NCBI RefSeq assembly: GCF_010378095.1
Contig: NZ_WNJL01000037.1
Coordinates: forward strand, 403,501 to 467,500
DNA: 64,000 nucleotides
Direction: 5' to 3'
DNA from: Acidithiobacillus ferrianus
GTDB taxonomy: Bacteria > Pseudomonadota > Gammaproteobacteria > Acidithiobacillales > Acidithiobacillaceae
The position numbers were made by a program, and so were the translations under genes. The notes below the pieces were generated by a model. That model did no database searches and was not told the DNA's origin. It saw only the letters and a program-made list of their open reading frames with translations. The stretch's first letter is position 1. Each line of letters begins with the position of its first letter. This document shows positions 41,050 to 49,952 of the stretch, in pieces.

Positions 41050-41430
41050 ACGACTCCCGCTTCGGGTTTTTCAATAAGGGGCGGGAGAATAGCGGTGACA
41101 GGGGCGGATGTCAAGGCGTTGGCACGTTCGCGGGCGGCAAAATGCAGGCCACCCGCTGCCGCGCGCACCCCCAACCTCCAGTGTTTTTCCAACGTGCCTA
41201 TGCACAGATCGGGATTTGCGCACCGGTCCGCGGCAATACACGAAATTCGGTGGCACTTCAGACGGGTTTATTTTATTCTTTCAGTTACTGGCGACTCGCC
41301 GCCTCTGGGTTGCCGTCGGGCTCTCGGACCCTGGGCGCGAAGCACACGTCGGCTTGGCTGGTCCGGTAGCGCCCTGAAATCCTCGACGCTTGCGCGCCAT
41401 TAGAAACACTGAAGTTCATAAGGATATCTC
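41050..41430. other. Divergent promoter region between rplM and the glycan genes
   Basis: About 380 bases between two outward-reading units. It should hold the rplM-rpsI promoter and the start of the glycosyltransferase operon. No ORF, repeat or strong hairpin was found. Confidence 0.5.
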
Positions 41431-42429
41431 ATGGAAGATGTTCACGTTCGGCTTGAGGGTTTGCGCAAGAGTCCGCTGGTTTCCGTCGTATTGATGGCGT
41501 ACAAACGACCCGAGTATTTAAGGATCACCATCGCCTCGGTTCTCGAACAAACCATGCGTGATTTTGAACTGATTGTTGCGGACAACTCCAACGCGCCGGA
41601 AATCGCCCGGATGTGTACGGAGTTCAACGACGAACGCATTCGTTACATCGGCAATGAAATCACCCTCCCGATGGTGTCAAACGCAAAACTCGGCATGCGG
41701 CTGGCCCAAGGTAAATACATTGCCAACATCCATGATGATGATGTAGTAGATACCAAATTTCTGGAAACCCTCATTCTCCCCATGGAGCGGGACGAGCACG
41801 TTGGTCTCGTGTTTTGTGACCATACAATCATCGATGCGGATGGCACGGAGAATGTAGCGGTATCTGATCATAACTCGAATGCATGGGGACGGGCACATTT
41901 GGCCGAGGGGGTGCTCATTGACCGGGTGGGCGCCCTTTTCAATCAGGTAATACCGGCACCCTCCGGACGAGTGTTCAGGACAGGGTCCATAGATCTGGAC
42001 GAAATATATGAGGAGGTGGGTTATGCATACGACTGGTGGATGTCCTTCCTGCATTGCAAATCCGCATTCGATTGTTACTACGTGCCCGCGAGGTTGATGT
42101 CCTACCGGGTACATGGAGGCTCTGCGTCATCTTCAGGAACCTTGAAGCAAAATGAAAACCTCCTGTTTATACTTGGTTATTTCTTGACGCACCAGTCCTT
42201 TCCGGAAAAAAAACGCCTTATCCAGAAAAAACTCGTCAAGTCCAGCCTGTCCGTGGCAAAATGTCACCTGCTGCTGGGCGACAATGCCGCGGCTCGGAGC
42301 GTCGCCATGAAGGCCTTTCGCCTGACCGAAAACTTGCGTTGTCTCATGGCATACCTGCTTGCATGCCTGCCTTCCCGTCTGACCGGCATCACCCTAAAAA
42401 TGGTGTTGCCTTTTCTAAAAAAACGGTGA
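41431..42429 (+). CDS. Family 2 glycosyltransferase
   Basis: Protein of 332 residues. The GT-A fold starts VSVVLMAYKRPEYLRITIASVLEQT and has the metal-binding DDD at about residues 102-104 (NIHDDDVVDTKF). The acceptor part has DWWMSFLHCKSAFDCYYV. It has no membrane helix, so it acts at the inner face of the membrane, likely adding a sugar to a lipid-linked glycan. It is the first of three plus-strand genes of a surface-glycan cluster. Confidence 0.88.
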   Translation: MEDVHVRLEGLRKSPLVSVVLMAYKRPEYLRITIASVLEQTMRDFELIVADNSNAPEIARMCTEFNDERIRYIGNEITLPMVSNAKLGMRLAQGKYIANIHDDDVVDTKFLETLILPMERDEHVGLVFCDHTIIDADGTENVAVSDHNSNAWGRAHLAEGVLIDRVGALFNQVIPAPSGRVFRTGSIDLDEIYEEVGYAYDWWMSFLHCKSAFDCYYVPARLMSYRVHGGSASSSGTLKQNENLLFILGYFLTHQSFPEKKRLIQKKLVKSSLSVAKCHLLLGDNAAARSVAMKAFRLTENLRCLMAYLLACLPSRLTGITLKMVLPFLKKR

Positions 42430-42520
42430 GAACCGCGTCTGAATTCCGGCGTTTCGTCAAAAACCGTTCCGATCATCGCCGTGGGAAGGATTAAAAATCT
42501 CTGGCAGAAGGGGGTGGATC

Positions 42521-43153
42521 ATGGTCTACAAAAAAATCATGGGTTTTTTAAGGGCACCACTATGGGCGAAACAGGGTAAGTTGAAGAGACAGTATTGCCT
42601 CCTGATGGGCAGAATCTACTATAGAAGATTTTTTAAGTGCTTCGGGGATGGATCGCTGCTCTGTTCGCCCCTGAACCTGGCCAATCCTGAATGTGTTTGC
42701 ATTGGGAACCATGTGCACATTGGTCATGGCGCGAGAATCGAGGCCTTGACGGGTTGGCATGGAGGACAGCGGTTTTCGCCGGAGTTGGAGATTCAGGATG
42801 GCGTCGGTATTGGACAGAACGGCACCATCGGCTGCGCCAATAAAGTGGTCATTGGTCGGCACACCATCATTTCCTACGATGTGACCATAACAGACAACGA
42901 CCACGCTTACGAGGAAATTGGCGTTCCGGTGATGTTACAACCCCTCATTGTGAAAAAAACAATCATCGGGGAAAACTGTTTTATCGGTTCTGGCGCAAAA
43001 CTGCTGGCTGGCACCGTGCTGGGCACCCAGTGCATAGTGGGTGCCAATTCCGTGGTCAGGGGAGAATTCCCGGACTACTGCGTCATCGTCGGAGCGCCAG
43101 CGCGCGCGATCAGACGTTATAGCGCACAAAGCGGAAGCTGGGAGCGGGTATAA
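42521..43153 (+). CDS. Hexapeptide-repeat O-acyltransferase (LbH family)
   Basis: Protein of 210 residues; the first 55 or so are helical and basic. The rest has the left-handed beta-helix repeats of the hexapeptide family (CIGNHVHIGHGARIEA, VGIGQNGTIGCANKVVIG, ENCFIGSGAKLLAGTVLG), ending VIVGAPARAIR. The catalytic His is probably in DNDHAYEE. It resembles WcaF/MaaA-type acetyltransferases that decorate surface polysaccharides. It lies 91 bases downstream of the glycosyltransferase gene. Confidence 0.88.
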   Translation: MVYKKIMGFLRAPLWAKQGKLKRQYCLLMGRIYYRRFFKCFGDGSLLCSPLNLANPECVCIGNHVHIGHGARIEALTGWHGGQRFSPELEIQDGVGIGQNGTIGCANKVVIGRHTIISYDVTITDNDHAYEEIGVPVMLQPLIVKKTIIGENCFIGSGAKLLAGTVLGTQCIVGANSVVRGEFPDYCVIVGAPARAIRRYSAQSGSWERV

Positions 43154-43266
43154 AGGGCCATCGGGGGGCCGGGCGAGGAGGAGTAACCGGGCGCGGATGA
43201 CCGCGCGCTTCAACGCAGGGATTACCCGCGATTTCAAGCCGTTCGTTCACACATGACGAGGAACCC

Positions 43267-44463
43267 ATGGATTACGATTTTTGCGTGATTGGCGGTGGTA
43301 TCGTCGGATTTGCGACGGCGCGGCAACTACTTCAGCGGTATCCTGACGCAAGTCTGCTCCTCCTTGAAAAGGAAAGCGGCCCGGGAATGCACCAAACCGG
43401 ACATAACAGTGGCGTCATTCATGCGGGTATCTACTACGCGCCCGGGAGCCTGAAGGCACAACTGTGCCGTGATGGCTTGGAGGCCAGCACGGCCTTCTGC
43501 CGCGATCACGCCCTGCCCTTTGAAGCGTGCGGTAAGCTCATCGTGGCTACCAATACCATGGAGCGTGAACGCATCGATGCCCTGTATGCGCGGGCGCGCG
43601 CCAACGGTCTGATGCTCGAGCGCATGGACGGGGAGGAATTGAACCGCAGGGAGCCGCATATCCGCGGGGTGGCCGCGCTGTACAGTCCGGCCACCGCCAT
43701 CACCGACTTCGCGGCGATGTGCCGCAAGATGGCTGACCTCGTCATGGAGGCAGGCGGAGAAGTGCACTATCACACGGCAGTCGATCATCTTCTGGAAAAG
43801 GATTCGCATGTCGAGATTGGGGCGGGTGGAAATTCCTGGCGGGCCAAGAAACTTATCGCCTGTGCCGGGCTGCAAGCGGATCGACTGGCCACGCTCGCCG
43901 GTTTGCGGGTTGATTTTCGCATCGTTCCCTTCCGCGGAGAATACTTTCAGCTTCCCGCGGAAAAGAGCGGCCTCATCAAGCATCTGATTTATCCCGCGCC
44001 GGATCCTGCATTGCCCTTTCTGGGCATTCATCTCACCCGCATGATCGATGGCAGCGTCACGGTGGGGCCGAATGCCGTCATTGGCTTCGCCCGAGAGGGG
44101 TACCAAAAGTTCTCCATGAGTCTTCGGGACACGCTCGATTTCGCCGCGTATCCGGGATTTTGGAAACTCATCCTGCAATATCGCCGGCATGCGCTGCATG
44201 AACTGCGCGGCTCAATGTATAAACACGCCTACCTGGCAGAGTGCCGCAAATACTGCGCCGCTTTGGAAATGGACGATTTACGGCCTTATCGCACGGGCAT
44301 CAGAGCACAGGCCGTTTCCAGGGACGGGGTCGCCATTCACGATTTCCTGTTCCAGCAGACCCGGCGCATGCTCCACGTGTGCAATGCGCCTTCGCCGGCC
44401 GCGACGTCCGCGATCCCGATTGGCGCCATGATTGCCCAGAAATGCGGAGAACTGCCGGAATAG
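43267..44463 (+). CDS. lhgO: FAD-dependent L-2-hydroxyglutarate oxidase-like protein
   Basis: Protein of 398 residues. The N-terminal FAD motif is CVIGGGIVGFATARQLL, then HQTGHNSGVIHAGIYYAPGSLKA, a signature of LhgO/YgaF. The end has GIRAQAVSRDGVAIHDF and NAPSPAATSAIPIG. The family oxidises L-2-hydroxyglutarate to 2-oxoglutarate and passes electrons to quinone. Its placement in a glycan cluster is odd and may mean an altered substrate. It converges with the next gene without a gap. Confidence 0.87.
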   Translation: MDYDFCVIGGGIVGFATARQLLQRYPDASLLLLEKESGPGMHQTGHNSGVIHAGIYYAPGSLKAQLCRDGLEASTAFCRDHALPFEACGKLIVATNTMERERIDALYARARANGLMLERMDGEELNRREPHIRGVAALYSPATAITDFAAMCRKMADLVMEAGGEVHYHTAVDHLLEKDSHVEIGAGGNSWRAKKLIACAGLQADRLATLAGLRVDFRIVPFRGEYFQLPAEKSGLIKHLIYPAPDPALPFLGIHLTRMIDGSVTVGPNAVIGFAREGYQKFSMSLRDTLDFAAYPGFWKLILQYRRHALHELRGSMYKHAYLAECRKYCAALEMDDLRPYRTGIRAQAVSRDGVAIHDFLFQQTRRMLHVCNAPSPAATSAIPIGAMIAQKCGELPE

Positions 44464-45777
44464 CTAACTTCCGCCATGGGGCAGATGAAAAAATTCCGCC
44501 TGCTCACGGCGCAGACGCTCGATCAAGCGTCCGGACGGCAGTTCGACGTCATCGTAGGTGAGCACCTGATCCTTGGGTACCGCGCGCTTGATCCGACAAT
44601 CTTCGGCCACGCCCAGGGGCAACAGGCGATCGCGAGCGACGACATCCGCGTTCTCGGCCAGGCCGTAGCTCAGGAAACCGCCGAATCCGTCCAGCACTTC
44701 ACCGGGTATCAGGTCGCGCTTCGCGGTGGTGATCACCTCGACCCGTGGCGCCCCCTGCGGCGCCATGGTGGCGTCGTTGAACAGCGCGGCGCGGGCGATG
44801 CTGTGGTGCGCCTCGAAATGGCAGAGGTGATACGGACGATAGAAGACGTAATAAGGTCCATCGCCGAGCTTATAGAGCTTGAGGTATTCGCGCTGCACCG
44901 GATGTTCGTGGCGAGCGATGACGAAAACCCCCGGTCCCGGCTCGGCCTGAACCACATAATCGACAACCCCGCCAGACACTTCCAGCGCTTCAGGGGGATA
45001 CCAGTTCGGAGATTCCTGCACGTGAGTGCCCACCGGCACGGTCGGTCCGTACATGCCGCGGCGGGCCACGCGCAAGCCGAAGGCGTTGGCCGACACCGCC
45101 ATCTCGTAAGAGATTTTGGTACCATCGGCAAAAGAAGTCACCATGGGCGCGCGTTGATGGGTGCGTCGCGCAAATTCAGCCTGCGTGTCGGGATTGCGGT
45201 AGGGATCGTGCAACCCCTTGATATTGCCAACGAGCACCGGCTCGGCGCCAATGGAGCGCACGAAACGATAGAGATTGGCGATGACGCCGGGCTGGTCGCC
45301 GTCGGATTGCGTCAAACATACGCCGGCGCGGTCGGCATACACCTTGAGGATCGGCCCGACGGTGCCGTCGAGTTCGGCGTTCATCATGACCACATGCTTA
45401 CCGTGGTCGATGGCGCGTAAAATCAGGTCGGCGGCATAATCGATGCTGCCTGTGATCTCGAGAATCACGTCGATCTGCGGACAGTCGGTGAGCAAGGTGG
45501 CATCCTCGGTAACCGCGTAGTGTGCATCGGCAATGGCCCGTGCGAGAGCGGCCGGGCTATCCACAGCGATCGCGTCCCCGGCCCCCGCCTGCGCGTAGGC
45601 CTGACGGGCCGCGGCGAGATGATGGTTGGCGATGGCCACCAGCCGTAGCCCCGGCGCCAGGCGCGCGACGAGTTGCAGGGCGACCCCGCGCCCCTGAAAG
45701 CCCGCACCGATCATGCCGACACGGATGGGATGACCCTGGACCTCACGCTCGGCAAGGAATTTGTCGATGACCATCAT
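44464..45777 (-). CDS. NAD(P)-dependent oxidoreductase with C-terminal SAF domain (homoserine-dehydrogenase-like)
   Basis: Protein of 437 residues. The Rossmann motif VGMIGAGFQGRGVALQLV and the segment ILEITGSIDYAADLILRAIDHGKHVVMMNAELDGTVG match the COG4091 group. The C-terminus (VARDRLLPLGVAEDCRIKRAVPKDQVLTYDDVELPSG) is an SAF domain. These proteins are found in sugar-nucleotide clusters and are thought to make or modify branched or unusual sugars, but no reaction is proven. It overlaps the epimerase gene by 4 bases. Confidence 0.82.
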   Translation of the reverse strand: MMVIDKFLAEREVQGHPIRVGMIGAGFQGRGVALQLVARLAPGLRLVAIANHHLAAARQAYAQAGAGDAIAVDSPAALARAIADAHYAVTEDATLLTDCPQIDVILEITGSIDYAADLILRAIDHGKHVVMMNAELDGTVGPILKVYADRAGVCLTQSDGDQPGVIANLYRFVRSIGAEPVLVGNIKGLHDPYRNPDTQAEFARRTHQRAPMVTSFADGTKISYEMAVSANAFGLRVARRGMYGPTVPVGTHVQESPNWYPPEALEVSGGVVDYVVQAEPGPGVFVIARHEHPVQREYLKLYKLGDGPYYVFYRPYHLCHFEAHHSIARAALFNDATMAPQGAPRVEVITTAKRDLIPGEVLDGFGGFLSYGLAENADVVARDRLLPLGVAEDCRIKRAVPKDQVLTYDDVELPSGRLIERLRREQAEFFHLPHGGS

Positions 45778-46316
45778 GCGTTGTACTCCTTGAACAATGG
45801 CGCGGTGGCGTCCTTGGGTGAAATACGGGCAGGCGGGGTGATGGGCCAGTCGATGGCAAGCTGGGGATCATCCCAGCGCATCCCGGCCTCGGCACCCGGC
45901 GCGTAGAAAGCGGAGACCAGATAAGATGCCTCGGTATCGTCCACGAGCGTCTCGAAACCATGCGCGCAACCTTCGGGCACGTAAAGCGCGCGGCGATTGT
46001 CCGCGCTCAACTCCGCCCCCGCCCAGCGCCCGTAACTTGGGGAGCCGGGACGCAGGTCCACGACCACATCGAAGAGCGCCCCGCGCGTACAGCGCACCAG
46101 CTTCGCCTCTGCATGCGGCGCACGCTGGTAATGCAACCCGCGCAAGGTGCCACGATGTGGATTATGGCTGAGGTTGGCCTGCACGAAGGTGTCTTTGAGT
46201 CCACGCTCGGCGAATTCGTGCGCGCAAAACGATCGGGCGAAGAAACCGCGATCATCGTTGCGCGGCTCGAGGCCGACAAGATAAGCGCCTGCCACCGCCA
46301 ACGCGTCGAAAATCAT
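45774..46316 (-). CDS. rfbC: dTDP-4-dehydrorhamnose 3,5-epimerase family protein
   Basis: Protein of 180 residues with the cupin fold of RfbC/RmlC: RGFFARSFCAHEFAERGL, RGTLRGLHYQ with the catalytic His, LVRCTRGALFDVVVDLRPGS, YVPEGCAHGFETL. The substrate could be another dTDP- or CDP-4-keto sugar, since the cluster has RfbF but no rmlA/B. It overlaps the flanking genes by 4 bases on both sides. Confidence 0.9.
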   Translation of the reverse strand: MIFDALAVAGAYLVGLEPRNDDRGFFARSFCAHEFAERGLKDTFVQANLSHNPHRGTLRGLHYQRAPHAEAKLVRCTRGALFDVVVDLRPGSPSYGRWAGAELSADNRRALYVPEGCAHGFETLVDDTEASYLVSAFYAPGAEAGMRWDDPQLAIDWPITPPARISPKDATAPLFKEYNA

Positions 46317-47392
46317 GCCGTCACCTCCTGCCAGGGCGCACGGCTTTGCCGCGCCCGAACCCAGCGCAGATCCGCATCCAGCCAGCCGCCCTCGCGCAAC
46401 TGTGCAAGGGTCTTGAGGCGCATGAAGGCGCCTTCGCGGAAAGCCGCGTCGCGGAAACCAATGGCCTCGAGTCCGATTTTAAGGTCGGCCACCGCACGTT
46501 CCAGCGTCCATTGCGGCTGGTGCTCGGGCGCGAGTTCGCGAAAGTGGCTGAAATCGACACGATAGGAGCGTTTGTCGGAAGCCGCCTCGGCATTGATGGA
46601 GACACCCACACCTCCAACCGCCGCCGCGGCGGCCTTGGCGAGGTCACGAATCTGATAATTCCAGGAATCAGAGCCGGTATTCATGACCTCAAAGTCTTCG
46701 CCGACCCGGCGATCGAGCGCCCAGTCCATGGCGCGGCACATGTCCTCAACATGAATCAACGGGCGCCAGGGGCTGCCATCGGAAAGCACCTCGATGCTCC
46801 CTTTGACGAGCGCGGTGGCGACGAAGTCGTTAATGACCAGATCCAGACGCAAGCGCTCACTCATGCCGCAAGCCGTACCGAAACGCAACGCGGTCACCCG
46901 AAAACTGGAGCTCGCCAGGGTCTTGAGGGCTTGCTCACTCCCTACCTTGGATCGGGCATAGGCGGTCAACGGAGCGAGGGTATCCTGCTCGCGGCGTGGC
47001 GCGTCCGATCCCGCACCATAGACACTGCAACTGGAGGCGAAGACAAAGTGCTTGACTCCGGCATCGCGGGCCAGTCGTGCGACACGCAGCGTGGCGGTCT
47101 GGTTGATCTCCTCGGTCAGTGCCTCAAAGGCTTTGCCGATAGGATCGTTGGACAACGCCGCGAGATGCACCACCGCATCCACACCCGAAAACAGGCTCGG
47201 GCTGCAGTCCCGCACATCCGCATAATGCTGAACATCCAGGGCGCTTTCCGGCCACGGACCGCGGGTGGTCAACGCGCCGGCGAAAAACGCCGGGTCGAGA
47301 CCTTCGATCCACGCCCCGTGGCGGGTCTTACGCAGGTGGCGGATAAGCACCGGGCCGATGTAGCCGAGATTGCCGGTAATGAGAATTTTCAT
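46313..47392 (-). CDS. NAD-dependent sugar-nucleotide epimerase/dehydratase (extended SDR)
   Basis: Protein of 359 residues. The NAD motif is ILITGNLGYIGPVLIRHL (GxxGxxG) and the catalytic tetrad includes YARSK with the preceding SSCSVYG. It is followed by a substrate-binding region ending LREGGWLDADLRW. It acts on an NDP-sugar. It may take the dehydratase role for CDP-glucose normally done by RfbG, but the family allows epimerase or reductase too. It lies 48 bases after rfbF. Confidence 0.87.
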   Translation of the reverse strand: MKILITGNLGYIGPVLIRHLRKTRHGAWIEGLDPAFFAGALTTRGPWPESALDVQHYADVRDCSPSLFSGVDAVVHLAALSNDPIGKAFEALTEEINQTATLRVARLARDAGVKHFVFASSCSVYGAGSDAPRREQDTLAPLTAYARSKVGSEQALKTLASSSFRVTALRFGTACGMSERLRLDLVINDFVATALVKGSIEVLSDGSPWRPLIHVEDMCRAMDWALDRRVGEDFEVMNTGSDSWNYQIRDLAKAAAAAVGGVGVSINAEAASDKRSYRVDFSHFRELAPEHQPQWTLERAVADLKIGLEAIGFRDAAFREGAFMRLKTLAQLREGGWLDADLRWVRARQSRAPWQEVTA

Positions 47393-47440
47393 GGTCGCTC
47401 CTGATGTTCCAGAGAAAAAAGGTAATGCTTCTCCGAATGA

Positions 47441-48229
47441 CTACGACGCTTCGGTCCAGGTGCGCCAGGGGGCTTGCCCTTTGGCCCAGAGCGATTCGAG
47501 ATACTGCTTGTCCCGCAGCGTATCCATCGGTTGCCAGAAGCCACTGTGGCGGTAGGCCATCAGTTCGCTCTCGCGCACCAGGCGTTCCATGGGTCCCTTC
47601 TCCCATACGGTCTCGTCGCCCTCGATATAGTCCAGGGTCTCGGGATCCAGAACGAAAAACCCGCCGTTCACCCAGGCCCCGTCGCCCTCCGGTTTTTCGC
47701 AGAAATTGGGGACGTGGTCGTCGTGGGGAGAGAGCTCGAAAGCGCCGAAACGGCCTGGCGGCTGAGCGGCCAGCAGGGTGGCCTTGCGCCCGTGTCGTCG
47801 GTGAAAAGCGATCTCGGCGCCGATATCGACATCGCAGACCCCATCGCCGTAGGTCATGCAAAAGGGTTCATCCACGTCCAGATACTCACGTACCCGGCGT
47901 AGACGTCCGCCCGTCATGGTCTGTGCCCCGGTGTCAATCAGATGCACGCGCCAAGGTTCGGCGCAGGGGCGCTGATATTGCAGATGGCTGCTGGCGAGAT
48001 CGATGGTGACATCGGCTCTGCGCAACAGGTAGCTCGTGAAGAACTCCTTGATCATGAAGCCCTTGTAGCCCAGGCAGATGATGAACTCCTGAACGCCATG
48101 GGTCGAATAGTGCTTCATGATGTGCCACAAAATGGGCATGCCGCCGATTTCGACCATCGGCTTGGGACGTACCCCCGTTTCTTCCGCCAACCGGGTTCCG
48201 AACCCCCCGGCTAAGATGACCGCTTTCAT
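47441..48229 (-). CDS. rfbF: Glucose-1-phosphate cytidylyltransferase
   Basis: Protein of 262 residues, the usual length. It opens MKAVILAGGFGTRLAEETGVRPKPMVEIGG, the nucleotidyltransferase motif, then YGDGVCDVDI with the metal-binding Asp pair. It makes CDP-glucose from CTP and glucose-1-phosphate for 3,6-dideoxy-type sugars. It starts after GGAGGGG. It is first in the minus-strand sugar operon; a usual partner (rfbG) is not seen here. Confidence 0.94.
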   Translation of the reverse strand: MKAVILAGGFGTRLAEETGVRPKPMVEIGGMPILWHIMKHYSTHGVQEFIICLGYKGFMIKEFFTSYLLRRADVTIDLASSHLQYQRPCAEPWRVHLIDTGAQTMTGGRLRRVREYLDVDEPFCMTYGDGVCDVDIGAEIAFHRRHGRKATLLAAQPPGRFGAFELSPHDDHVPNFCEKPEGDGAWVNGGFFVLDPETLDYIEGDETVWEKGPMERLVRESELMAYRHSGFWQPMDTLRDKQYLESLWAKGQAPWRTWTEAS

Positions 48230-48623
48230 TCAAGAGCCCCCCTCCATCCGACTATGCTGCTGAAGATTCACCGTTGATTTACAGAAAACGACCGATGGCG
48301 CGGCAAAAATGCCACCACATAGAATCTGAATCTTGTGTATAGACGGATGCGGGCGCGTCCCAACCTGCTCTCCATAAGTGCGGGAGGCCCTGTTTGACGA
48401 TCATGTTACGTGATTCGTGCGCCCCATTCCACACCATTTTTTCTAATATTCCACCGAACGGTGAAGACGCATGCTACTGATTATCCATACCCGGCTGGCG
48501 GTCATCGCGCCCTTTGCGCGGCCTTCCGGAAACGGGTCCGGTGCGCTCCGTGTTTTGCCTGCCCGGGAGTGCGGCATGCGCATGCGTATCGTGCCTGGAA
48601 AGCCGGCCACCCGTGAGGTCGGC
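48230..48623. other. Intergenic region between rfbF and nuoN
   Basis: About 390 bases with no supported gene. It holds the promoter for the rfbF operon (near 48230-48320, AT-richer) and the nuo operon end. No clear terminator was found for nuo. Confidence 0.4.
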
Positions 48624-49952
48624 TCACCCCATCCCGTAAGGCACCAGCACCCACCCCAGCGCCAGCATCAGAATCCCCAACGCGGCGAAGCCTTCCCAGC
48701 CGCGGCGGCACAGCAGACGATCGGGGTTGCTGAGGGTGGCGGGCTTCCACAGGGCGCTGAGATAATAGACAAAGGAGAAGGCGCTGCCGAAGGCGACGAG
48801 GAGGGCGAGCCAGAGTATCTGGCCATGGATGTCGACGATGATCACGAAGAGCTTGGCGAAAAAGCCGATGCTCGGCGGCATGCCGGCCAGCGACAGCAGG
48901 GTGACGCCCAACAGGCCGGCAAGCACCGGCTGACGCGCGCGCAGGACCGTCCACGGAATGGCGACACTGTTCTCGGGCAGGCTGGACAGGCCCATGAAGG
49001 TACCGACACTCATGATGCCGTAGACCAAGGCATAGGCGCTGGCGGCGATGGTGCCCACCGGACCCGCCGCCAGTGCCGCGAGAAAATAACCGGCGTGGGC
49101 GATGGCGGAGTGGCCGAGCATGCGCCGCAGGTGCCCGGCGCGGTAAGCGAGGAGATTACCAATCAGGATGCTGGCGGCAGCGATGACGGCGACGGGGAGT
49201 TGCAGGCGCGGTGTGGCACTGACCAGGGTGATCAGCGCTCCCATCACGGCTACTTTGCCCACCCCGCTGAGGAAGATCAGCATGGGTGCCGGGGCGCCCT
49301 GATAAATGTCGGCGACCCAGGCGTGGAAGGGGGCGGCAGCGATTTCGAAACTCAAGGCGGCCAGCAGGGCGAGCACCCCGATCAGACCATAGATGGTGCC
49401 GGCCATGCCGCTGAAAGGCGGAATCACCGCGAGGCTGCCATCCCCGAGATAGATCAAGGCGATGCCGATGGCGAACTGGGCCGAGGCCAGGGCCGCCAAC
49501 AATGCGTATTTGAAAGCGGCCTCCAGCGCGCCTCGCCCACTACCCGGCCAGGCCAGCAAGGCGAAGAAGGGCAAAACCTGCAGCTCCAGGCCGACAAAGA
49601 GAAAGAGCAGATTCTGTCCGCCGACCAGCATCAGGCTGCCGGTCAGCGCCGTCAGGAGGAGTCCGGTAAAACTGCCGGACAGTTTCCGGGGCAGGGGGTG
49701 GAAAGCCACAAAGGTGAGCCCGGCCGCCGTTGCCAGGCTCAGATAGACCCCGAGCAAGGTCGCACTGGAATTCCAGTAAAGAAAGTCTCCGAGGGTGAGT
49801 TTTTCGACCATGATGCTGATGGCGGCGGCGATGGCGGCGCCCCCTCCCCACCAGGGCATGATCTTGCCGATGCGCAGGGCATCGCCGAGAAAGGCGATCA
49901 CGGCGGCACCCGCAACAATCAGCAAGGGCAATAGCGGCGGACTATACACCAT
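48624..49952 (-). CDS. nuoN: NADH-quinone oxidoreductase subunit N
   Basis: Protein of 442 residues with about 14 predicted membrane helices, a Mrp-antiporter-like proton channel of complex I. Markers include LLFLFVGLELQVLPFFALLA with the key Glu, KYALLAALASAQFAIG with the key Lys, FHAWVADIYQGAPAP and MPPSIGFFAKL. The start at 49952 overlaps the nuoM stop by 11 bases. It is the last gene of the nuo operon. Confidence 0.95.
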   Translation of the reverse strand: MVYSPPLLPLLIVAGAAVIAFLGDALRIGKIMPWWGGGAAIAAAISIMVEKLTLGDFLYWNSSATLLGVYLSLATAAGLTFVAFHPLPRKLSGSFTGLLLTALTGSLMLVGGQNLLFLFVGLELQVLPFFALLAWPGSGRGALEAAFKYALLAALASAQFAIGIALIYLGDGSLAVIPPFSGMAGTIYGLIGVLALLAALSFEIAAAPFHAWVADIYQGAPAPMLIFLSGVGKVAVMGALITLVSATPRLQLPVAVIAAASILIGNLLAYRAGHLRRMLGHSAIAHAGYFLAALAAGPVGTIAASAYALVYGIMSVGTFMGLSSLPENSVAIPWTVLRARQPVLAGLLGVTLLSLAGMPPSIGFFAKLFVIIVDIHGQILWLALLVAFGSAFSFVYYLSALWKPATLSNPDRLLCRRGWEGFAALGILMLALGWVLVPYGMG

